The notes under the pieces: generated by a model
Databases searched by the model: none
What the model was told of the DNA's origin: nothing
What the model saw: the letters and a program-made list of their open reading frames with translations, nothing else
Made by a program: the position numbers and the translations under genes
Origin: an uncultured Prevotellaceae bacterium
GTDB taxonomy: Bacteria; Bacteroidota; Bacteroidia; Bacteroidales; Bacteroidaceae
Length of the DNA: 64,000 nt
Direction: 5' to 3'
NCBI GenBank assembly: GCA_902800495.1
Contig: CADCET010000006.1
Span: 1 to 64,000 of the forward strand
In this document: in pieces, positions 15,403 to 24,500 of the stretch
Layout of the letters: every line of letters starts with the position of its first letter
Numbering within the stretch: position 1 is the first letter of the stretch

Positions 15403-16824
15403 ATGATAATAGGACGCGAAAAAGAACAGCATGAACTACTGAGTCTTCTCGAAAAGGAGGAGTCGCAGTTTTGTGCCGTCTATGGACGCCGCCGTGTTGG
15501 CAAGACGTATCTCATCCGCGAGACATTTAACTATCAGTTCTGCTTCCAGCACACAGGTGTGGCCAAAGGAACACTTCGTCAGCAATTGACGGCTTTCCGC
15601 AACTCCCTGATGGCGGCAGGCATGAGGTGCGCCATACCTAAAAACTGGATTGAAGCCTTTGAATTGCTGAAACAGCTCATTAATGATGCCCCGGCAGGCA
15701 AAAAGGTTCTCTTCATAGACGAACTCCCTTGGATGGACACGCCCAAGGGTAATCTGATAGGCACCCTTGAGAGCTTCTGGAACGGATGGGCCACAGCACG
15801 CAAGGAGAAGGACATTGTGCTGATAGTATGCGGTAGTGCCACTTCATGGATTAGCCAGAAACTCCTGAAGGACAAGGGAGGACTTCGCGGAAGACTAACC
15901 TTGCGTATAAAGCTTGTTCCATTCACCCTCCGCGAGTGTGAACTCTTTGCCAAGGGAGCCAACCTTGCCTTTGGACGTAAGGACGTATTGGAACTATACA
16001 TGATTCTTGGTGGCATACCCTACTACTGGAGCTTCCTGAAGAAAGGACTGAGTGTAGCGCAGAATGTCGACCAACTGTTCTTCACGGAAACGGCCCAGCT
16101 GCGAGACGAGTTTGAGGCTCTTTATGCCACGCTGTTCAAACGGCCGGAGAACTATCTCAAGGTTATCGACTGCCTGAGTAACGGCAGACGTTCCGGCCTG
16201 ACAAGGGATGAAATACTAAAAGACAGTAAACTCTCGGACGGAGGCACATTCTCAACCATCCTGGAAGAACTGGAAGAGAGCGGATTCATCCGCCGTTTCG
16301 CCTCTGCCGACACTGCGGAGATAAACGCGCTGTATCAGCTGATTGACAACTATACGCTGTTCTATTATCTCTGCATCAGGAAAAACGCTTTCAGCGATGA
16401 GCATTATTGGCTGAACACTTGCACGTCGGCAGCCCATAACACATGGAAGGGGCACGCCTTTGAACGTGTCTGTCTCCAGCATGTTCCGCAGATTAAGGCA
16501 GCCCTTGGTATTTCTGGCGTACAGACAAACGTATGTTCATGGTTCGTCCGCGGCACAAAGGAGCGGCAAGGAGCACAGATAGACTTGGTCATGCAACGGG
16601 CTGACGGCTTTACGGACATCTGCGAGATGAAACACTCCGTAAACACTTTCGACATTGACAATGACTACGCTAAGGACTTGCAATACAAGCTTGATGCATA
16701 CCGAGAGCTTTCGAAAGACAAACGCACCCTTCACCTTGTCATGGTAACAACAAACGGCGTTGCCCACAACAAATACTATAATATGGTACAGAAGGAGATA
16801 AACATGGATGAGCTGTTTACCTGA
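15403..16824 (+). CDS. AAA-type ATPase fused to a DUF234/nuclease-like domain
   Basis: 473 aa. Walker A is YGRRRVGKTYL (residues 27-37) and Walker B is KVLFIDELPWMD (about 100-111); the layout is that of the prokaryotic ATPase_2 group. A winged-helix stretch (NGRRSGLTRDEILKDSKLSDGG) near residue 248 is followed by the DUF234 region, where an Asp…Glu-x-Lys arrangement (AQIDLVMQR then DICEMKH, residues about 387-408) looks like a PD-(D/E)XK nuclease core. Its role is unknown; such proteins are numerous in Bacteroidota and behave like accessory genes. It has its own promoter and terminator and no operon partner. Confidence 0.85.
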   Translation: MIIGREKEQHELLSLLEKEESQFCAVYGRRRVGKTYLIRETFNYQFCFQHTGVAKGTLRQQLTAFRNSLMAAGMRCAIPKNWIEAFELLKQLINDAPAGKKVLFIDELPWMDTPKGNLIGTLESFWNGWATARKEKDIVLIVCGSATSWISQKLLKDKGGLRGRLTLRIKLVPFTLRECELFAKGANLAFGRKDVLELYMILGGIPYYWSFLKKGLSVAQNVDQLFFTETAQLRDEFEALYATLFKRPENYLKVIDCLSNGRRSGLTRDEILKDSKLSDGGTFSTILEELEESGFIRRFASADTAEINALYQLIDNYTLFYYLCIRKNAFSDEHYWLNTCTSAAHNTWKGHAFERVCLQHVPQIKAALGISGVQTNVCSWFVRGTKERQGAQIDLVMQRADGFTDICEMKHSVNTFDIDNDYAKDLQYKLDAYRELSKDKRTLHLVMVTTNGVAHNKYYNMVQKEINMDELFT

Positions 16825-16887
16825 AGACTGAACCGTTCTTTGGAAATTGGATGTATGACCAGAACCACCGTCATCAGCAATTTATCA

Positions 16888-16916
16888 GCCGAAAGTTTTG
16901 TGCTTTCGGCTTTTTT
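16888..16916 (+). terminator. Terminator of the ATPase gene
   Basis: GCCGAAAG (16888-16895), a 7-nt loop, CTTTCGGC (16903-16910) and six T. Its loop carries the -33 box of the nadB promoter. Confidence 0.9.
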
Positions 16917-16927
16917 CAATAACTTTG
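16897..16927 (+). promoter_or_regulatory. nadB promoter overlapping a terminator
   Basis: TTTG (16897-16900), exactly 19 bp, then TAACTTTG (16920-16927). The -33 box is inside the loop of the upstream terminator hairpin. The nadB ATG follows 20 bp later. Confidence 0.85.
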
Positions 16928-16947
16928 CAGCATCAAAACCAAATTTT

Positions 16948-18531
16948 ATGGTCTACAAATACGATTTCCTGATTATCGGTGCCGGCGTTGCCGGCATGAG
17001 TTACGCCCTGAAGGTGGCCCGTGCAGGCCGCAAGGTATGCATCATCTGTAAGACATCGCTCGACGAGGCAAACACGTCGTTTGCACAGGGCGGCGTCGCC
17101 AGTGTGACGAACTTGGAACTGGACAACTTCCAGAAACATATTGACGACACGATGGTGGCCGGCGACTACATCAGCGACCCACAGGCTGTGGAGCAGGTGG
17201 TGCGCATGGCACCCGAACAGATTAAGGAGCTTGTACAATGGGGCGTGAACTTCGACCGCAAGGAGGACGGCTCGTTCGACCTGCACCGCGAGGGCGGCCA
17301 CTCGGAGTTCCGCATCCTGCACCACGCCGACGATACCGGCGCAGAGATTCAGCGCGGACTGATGGAGGCTGTACGTAACAACCCTAACATCACCGTCAAG
17401 GAGAATCACTTCGCCGTGGAGATTATCACCCAGCACCACCTCGGCGTACGTGTGACGCGCCGCTCACCGCACATCCAGTGCTATGGCGCCTACGTGCTGG
17501 CCCCCGATACGGAAAAGGTAGACACCTACCTGTCGAAAGTCACCATCATGTGTACGGGCGGCTGCGGCGCTGTCTACCTGACGACATCGAACCCCGTCAT
17601 TGCCACGGGCGACGGCATCGCCATGGTCTACCGCGCCAAGGGAACAGTGGCCGACATGGAGTTCGTCCAGTTCCATCCTACCGTGCTGCACAACCCGCAG
17701 GAGACCCACCCCGCCTACCTCATCACCGAGGCTATGCGCGGCTACGGCGGCATCCTGAAACTACCCAGCGGTGAGACGTTCATGGAGAAATACGACGAAC
17801 GGCTCAGCTTAGCGCCACGCGACATCGTGGCCCGCGCTATCGACAAGGAGATGAAAATTCACGGTCTGGACCATGTCTGCCTGGACGTCACCCACAAAGA
17901 TGCGGCAGAGACGCGCCACCACTTCCCCAACATCTACCAGAAGTGCCTGTCTATCGGCATCGACATCACCACCGACTACATCCCCGTTCGTCCCGCAGCC
18001 CACTATATGTGCGGCGGCATCAAGGTAGACCTGAACGGTCAGACCAGCATCGAGCGTCTCTATGCCCTCGGCGAGTGTTCGTGTACGGGTCTGCACGGTG
18101 GCAACCGCCTGGCGTCGAACTCGCTCATCGAGGCCGTCGTCTATGCCGAGACTGCCGCCCGCGACTCCTTGCAGCACGTCGACCTCTACGACTTCAACGA
18201 GCGCGTGCCCGAGTGGAACGACGAGGGCACGATGACCAACGAGGAGAAGGTGCTCATCACGCAGAGTGTACGCGAGGTGAACCAGATTATGGCCAACTAT
18301 GTTGGTATTGTTCGCAGCGACCTGCGCCTGCACCGTGCCTGGGACCGTCTGGACATGCTCTACGAAGAGACGGAGCGCCTGTTCAAGCGCGTGAAAGCCA
18401 GCCGCGACATCTGCGAACTGCGTAACATGATTAACGTCGGCTACCTCATCACCCGCTGGGCACTGGAGCGTAAGGAGTGCCGCGGTCTGCACTTCACCAC
18501 CGACTACCCGCTGCACGCTTACGACAAATAA
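16948..18531 (+). CDS. nadB: L-aspartate oxidase
   Basis: 527 aa from the ATG at 16948 (MVYKYDFLIIGAGVAGM); upstream in-frame ATGs would place the start before the promoter. First step of NAD synthesis: oxidises L-aspartate to iminoaspartate with FAD. The dinucleotide motif GAGVAGMS, the SFAQGGVAS stretch, HREGGHSEFRILHHAD, and the PVRPAAHYMCGGI and LHGGNRLASNSLIEAVV motifs of the succinate dehydrogenase/NadB family are all present. nadA and nadC are not next to it. It is monocistronic here, convergent with sprA after 28 bp. Confidence 0.94.
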   Translation: MVYKYDFLIIGAGVAGMSYALKVARAGRKVCIICKTSLDEANTSFAQGGVASVTNLELDNFQKHIDDTMVAGDYISDPQAVEQVVRMAPEQIKELVQWGVNFDRKEDGSFDLHREGGHSEFRILHHADDTGAEIQRGLMEAVRNNPNITVKENHFAVEIITQHHLGVRVTRRSPHIQCYGAYVLAPDTEKVDTYLSKVTIMCTGGCGAVYLTTSNPVIATGDGIAMVYRAKGTVADMEFVQFHPTVLHNPQETHPAYLITEAMRGYGGILKLPSGETFMEKYDERLSLAPRDIVARAIDKEMKIHGLDHVCLDVTHKDAAETRHHFPNIYQKCLSIGIDITTDYIPVRPAAHYMCGGIKVDLNGQTSIERLYALGECSCTGLHGGNRLASNSLIEAVVYAETAARDSLQHVDLYDFNERVPEWNDEGTMTNEEKVLITQSVREVNQIMANYVGIVRSDLRLHRAWDRLDMLYEETERLFKRVKASRDICELRNMINVGYLITRWALERKECRGLHFTTDYPLHAYDK

Positions 18532-18559
18532 GGTTGTCTTAGTTGTCGTTTATCTTATT

Positions 18560-21500
18560 CTACCTGGTCAGGGAGAACTTCAAGGACAATCCGAAATCGC
18601 GCGTTGTCGTCGGGTAACTGCTCGACGACAGCAGCGGCGTGTTCGTCTGACGGTCGTAATAGAAGGTGAGCGTCATCAGTCGGCTCAGCGTATAGTCGGC
18701 AGCGAACGAGAACTTCAATGCCGAGTTGCCGCTGCTGGCCGAGGACACGCCAGAGGCGATGTCGCGCGTGATGGCTGCCTGTGAGCGCAACGAGAAGTCG
18801 GCACGCATATTCAAGTCGTGGTTGACGCCACCCTTTGACTTACTGTTCGCCGACTGACTGCCCGACGATTTGTCGTCAGCCTTATTATTCTTACTGTTAC
18901 CCTTGCGGCTCTGCGCCTTCTTGATTTTGCGACTGCCACCAGCACCGAAGAGGTTCAGTTTGAAGTCGCTAATCTTGTAACCCAGACCGATGACCCAGTC
19001 GTTGGAGCGCTGTTCGTTCAGCTGGACACTGGTCATCGAGAGGTTCAGCACACGGGTGGTGCGATACTCCAGCTTCACCGTCATGTTGTTCTGCAGCGTC
19101 ACGTCCATACCGAGCAGCGGCGAGAACGCCTCGTTGATGCTGACGGTAGAGATGTTGTAAATCGACGACGGCGACAGCGACCCGTCGGTATTCTTGACGA
19201 AGCCTAAGTCGCCCATATATTCGAGCCACGACGAGTAGCTGGAATAGGAGCCGATGGCAAAGACCGACTTGTAGCCGTGGTTGATGTTGACACTCTTGAA
19301 GCGCTCGGCCAGCCAGGGTATCTTCGACAGACCACTGTAGCGCACCGTCCAGTTAGGCAGCATCCGCCACAGTGAGGGGAAGATGTCGAGCGAACCGCCG
19401 GAGCCGCTGGTGTAGGCAGCGAGGAAGGCGGGCACGAGGACGTCGGACGAATACTGGTTGACGGCAGACACCGACCGTGGCGCTCCGGCATAGAGCGACT
19501 GCACACGGGCCTGGTATTCGGGAATCAGTTCACGGAACTTGTCGAACGTTGTCGACGTATAGCCAGAGTTGGCATCGCCCGTCTTCTCGAAAGCCGAACC
19601 GATGGAGATGGTTGTCATGTTAAACGAGCCGCTACGGGTAGTGGGCGAACCCTCATACATATACTGTATGCTCTGTGCACGGTTGACCGTACGCGAGGCG
19701 TTGAGGTCTATCTTCAGGTCGCGGATGGGTTCGAGGGTAGCACGTATCTGCAGGTCCTCGCTGGTCGACGACGTGTAGGGCGTAGCCACGGAGTCTCTCA
19801 TCAGGAGCCAGTTGTTCTCACGGGCCTTGTCAAGATAGCCGTCGCCAGCCAGACCGAAGGCGAAGTCAAGGCCTGGTGCCAGCACACTTCCCGAATTGTT
19901 CTGTCCGAAGGCATCGCCGGCATTGGGCAGGAAGCCCGGGAGCGTCATCGTGCGCTGGTTGCGGTAGCTGAGGTTCACCGTGCGCACCATCATCAGCAGA
20001 CGGCTGGCATACTGTGCCGGTTCCCACCACCACTGCTTGTCGAGCGACTGCTTGGGCAGCACGCTGAGCTTCAGCTTCAGGGCAGAGTCCCGCTGCGTAG
20101 AGTCCTTGGCACGCAGACGGGCTGCAACGTCCTTAGGCAGACTCACCAGGATGCTGTTATCGTCCTTCACCTTCCACTTCACCCGAATCTGACGGCCGTC
20201 CTGTCCGCGGGCAGACACCAGCAGGCGCTTCGACTTCTTACCGTGGCTGACGGTGAGCGTGGTGTCGGCCGTCAACGTGATTTCCTTCTGGAAGGTATTC
20301 TTGTTCTTGGGCAGAGCATCCTTCTCCTTGGCGGTGTCCTTAGCGTCCTTGTCGTCCTTCTTCCCCTTGTCGTCACCCTTTGCGGACTTAGCTGTCTTAG
20401 CTGTCTTGGCGGACTTGACGGGAGCCTTCTTGAAGCGCTCGTTCACCTTTTTCAGATAGGGCGAGTGGTTGTAGAGCGTCTCCATGTTCAGCGCACCGTT
20501 GATATTCAGGTTGCGGTTATTGGTAATGGTGTTACCCAGTGTCTGGCCGTTCTCCAACTCGGCGCCACGCACCCACGAATAGGTAGCATTGTAGGAGGCG
20601 TCGCTGTTCACCCAGTCGAGGATGGGCAGCTTGTTCAGCGGCAACTGGTACGAAGCGGTGAATGTCTGGTTATAGTCTAACGGCGTACCCAGGTGCATGA
20701 TGCTATGCTTCACGGAGTCCTTCCACACGGAGTAGAAGTCGGGATAGAGGTCCTTGTTGATGGGCGTGTTCTCGCGGTAGGGTTCCTCTATCTGTGCACG
20801 GGTGGCCGACTGGAAGTTCATGTGCAGGTTCTTCGTCAGGTCCCAGCGCAACTGGAAGTCGCGGTTCCACAGCATCTGACTGTTGAAGTTGACGGGCAGG
20901 TTCGGATTCTCTGTATTCTCCAGGTCGCGCTCCTGCAGTTCATAGTAGTTACGCGTGAAGTCGGTATTAAAGGCAATGGTCTGCGGCAGATAGTTCAGAC
21001 CAAAAGCCTTGGGGAAGTTCAGCCACTTCGACTTGCCCTTAGCCGCCTTGAACGGCTCCCAGGTCTTGTAGACGGGCGAGTAGGTGTAGTTCAGGGAGCC
21101 ACGCCACTGGTCGTCGTTCTCATAGATGGTTGTCTCGCCAGAGGTATGGCGGTGCTGGTGACTGTAGCTGACGGAGAAGTTCGCGGGGTCGTAGGGCATG
21201 GGGTGACGCTTCGACTTGATACCGATGCGAGCGTTGGAAAGCGAGAAATTGCGCGACACGTTCTTGGTGACGGCAATCGACTCGATACTGTCGCGCTCAC
21301 GGGCACTGGCGGCATCGAGGGCATCCTCGAGATTCATGTCGGTGTCCAAGGGGTTGTACTTCGGGCGCACCTCGTCCTTGCTGACGGAGTAATAAACAGG
21401 TATGGTGACCTTGGCCTTGTCGGGGAAGAACTTGCCCAGTTCGAAGTTCGTCGTGATGGAGTACGACTTCTGCGTGTCGGTGGAACGCTGCATGACGCTC

Positions 21501-24500
21501 TCCTCCAGTCCGCCGAAGCCGTCGGTGACATAGCGTCCCGTCAGGTTGACGGTGCCGAAGTCGGAGAGCTGGACGTTCAGCGCACCCGAGGCAGCCCAGC
21601 CGCCTTCGTTGTTATACTCCTTCAGGCGCAACTCGTTGACCCACACCTCGCCAGACTTCTCCTGACTGGCAAGGTTGCGCACACCGATAATCATGGTCTT
21701 CACCTCGCCCAACGAGGGATTACCGACGATGCTCACCTTGTTGTTGGGCTTGTCGTCATCGTACTGCGAGAAGATTTGCGAATAGGTGACCTGCCCCTCG
21801 GTCTTTGCCTTGTTGCGGGCTTTCTTCAGCTTGGTGAAGACGCTGATGTCGATGTCGAGCATGTTCTCCGACGGCCACACTTTCTGGCGGTCGCCTGCCG
21901 AAAGCCACGAGTACTGTCCCTCGGGGGTGAGCTTCAGCGGTATCTCGTATTCGTAGTAGTTGCTCTTGTAGTCGCTGCCGAAGCGAATGAAGACGGCCAG
22001 CTGGTTGTCCTGCAGCTGCGTGGTGTTAGGCAACAGGTGGTTGGCGTGGACGAACATCTGCAGGCGCTTGTACTGACGCAGGTCGAGGTTAGTGTTCTTG
22101 TAGACGCCCTTCGACTCACCCTGAGCCAGGTTGCGCACCGTCAGACAGAGGGCCTGCTCGTTGTTCTCGACGAGCTGCGGCTGCGAGGGGTCTGTGGCAC
22201 GGTTGATGCCCGGCGGCAAGGTATAGGCCACGGGCTGGCGGTCGGTATTCTCCTCGATGTTGACGGCACTCATCACCATCGTTCCCGTCTCGGCACCGGC
22301 AGCCGTCTGCAGGCTCTGCTTGTACTGGCGCCATTCGCCGCGCACCAGGTCGAGCGAGCCGAAGCGCAGCACGATAGGCTTCTCGAAGCCGGTGAGGTAC
22401 ATACGCATGAAACGGATGGAGGTGAAGTCGTTGATAGCGCCGACCTTGTCCCTGCATTCAGCCAGGGGGATGCGGAACTGGTACCAGCGGACGGTGGTGG
22501 AGTCGCCATTGCGCAGCTTCACCCAACTGTCGCGGCGGTCGGTGATGTAGCTGTCGGCCAGGGTGCCGTTGTTGTAAGCCTGCAGGACGTCGTCGCTAAT
22601 ATGTACCTTGTACTGGAAGTAGCGCTCATACTCGTTGAGCGTATAGTCCTGGTTGATGTCTTCCACATCGGGACCAGTCTTGTACGACGTGTCGTACGAC
22701 TCCGTGCGGTTGTCGGTGTCGGGGGAGTTGCCCTGCGTGTTGTTGATGCGCTTATAGCGGTCGAGGATACTGGTCTGGGCATCGTCGAAGTCGGAGCCGC
22801 GGTAGTAGTGGTAGTCGTCGCCGGCAGGGTCGCTGCGCCAGGCCGAAAGCAGCGAGTCGTTCTGCACCACGGTGCCTATCTGGTCGAGCCACTCCTTGTA
22901 GGCTCCGTAGGTGCGCTCCTCGTCATCGGTAAGACCGTTCAGACCCACATCCTGCAGGGCACGGCTGCCGGTGGTGGTGGCAAAGGCGTAGGTCTGCGTG
23001 GCCTGCTCGGGAATCTTGCCCCAATGTGTGTAGGAGAAGGCCTGCGAACCGTCGACGGGCATGCCGCTCTCATAGAACTTCTTGCCGTCGCGCAGGATAT
23101 CTTCGCTGACCTCGCCAAGATTGATGTACAGGTCGCCGGAATACTGCGAAGCTGTGCCGGCCTGCCGCTGATAGATAAAGGGGTCCATCAGCCAGAACTC
23201 CACATATTCTATATTAGCCTGCTCGAAGTCGGTGGTCTCCAGCTTGCGCATCATACCACCCCACTTCTGGGCGGGATTCTTCAGCGTGCCGTCGGTATTA
23301 TAGGCTGTGGTCAGGTTATAGGGACCGCGCTCCTGGGGATAGTAGGCCAGGTTCAGCACCTGCAACGTCGAGGTGGCACCGTTGTATGTCGACTGGTCGC
23401 GGTTGGGGTACAGCTCCTTGACATAGACCTCGCGGACGCGGTGGTCGCTGAGTTGCTGAAGGTCGCTCTTGATGTGACCCGGCGTGAGGCTCGACGAGCG
23501 GCGGGTGAACAGTGGGTCGACGGTGTACCACGCCAGCAGGGCACGGTCGTAGCCCGAGGCGACGCTGGTCTTGTCGTTAGCGTTGGCCATCTTCGTCGGC
23601 ACACTCGACAGCACCCACGATTTCGGGTCGATAATGGAAATCAGGTTCTTCGTATTCTCGAAGTCGTCGAGATAGGAGGCGTTATCCTGCGTACCACTGG
23701 CACGCCCGGCAATGAGCTGGGCAAACTCGCCGGTGAACTGTATCTGCGAGGGCTGAGTGACGTGGAGGAAGGGCACTTTGTTCAGCATGTTAGTAAGCCA
23801 CTGCGACTCCTTCTTCCAGCTCATGTTCAAGCCCCAGATGGTATTGTTCAGCGGTTCCTCTCCCATCGACACCTTCGACGTCAGGGCTTGTTCCGACAGG
23901 TGCATCAGCGTACCGCCGAGGATGAAGTCCTTGGAGAAGTCGTACTCCCAGTTCACGCCGTACATCGTCTTGCGCTGCATGCCGTATTCGGTGTTCGACT
24001 CCAGCGACACGTTGACGTTCGTGCCGGCATCGATGATGCTCTGGTTGAGGATGGTCACCTCGCCGGCAGAGTAGTCTACCGAGTAGTCGCTGCCTTCCTG
24101 CAGGGTGACGCCACCGGCCGTCACCACTACCGAACCTTGCGGCACGTTATAGGCACCGAGGGAGATGACGTTGGCACTCGTGCCTTTATACTGTCCCATC
24201 AGCATGAACTTATCCTTCTCTGCCGTCTGCTTGGCAACGGTCTTCGTCGAGTCGTAGAGCTGGTCGAAGACGTACTTGTCGGCAACAGTCGCCAGACCTG
24301 CTGCCTTGAGCTTGGCCCGCAGGTAGTCGCCGAAGGGCTCTGCCGAGGGCAGGAAGATGCGGCCGTTCTGCACGGTGTAGCCCTGCACGAAGTCGAACTG
24401 TCCGTTGGGATGTGCCTTCTGGTTGTTGTCCAGACGGTCGCATCCGAGGAGTTTCAGCAGCGTAGTACCCTTGACAGCCTGCTCGGGCAGGTAGGTCAGG

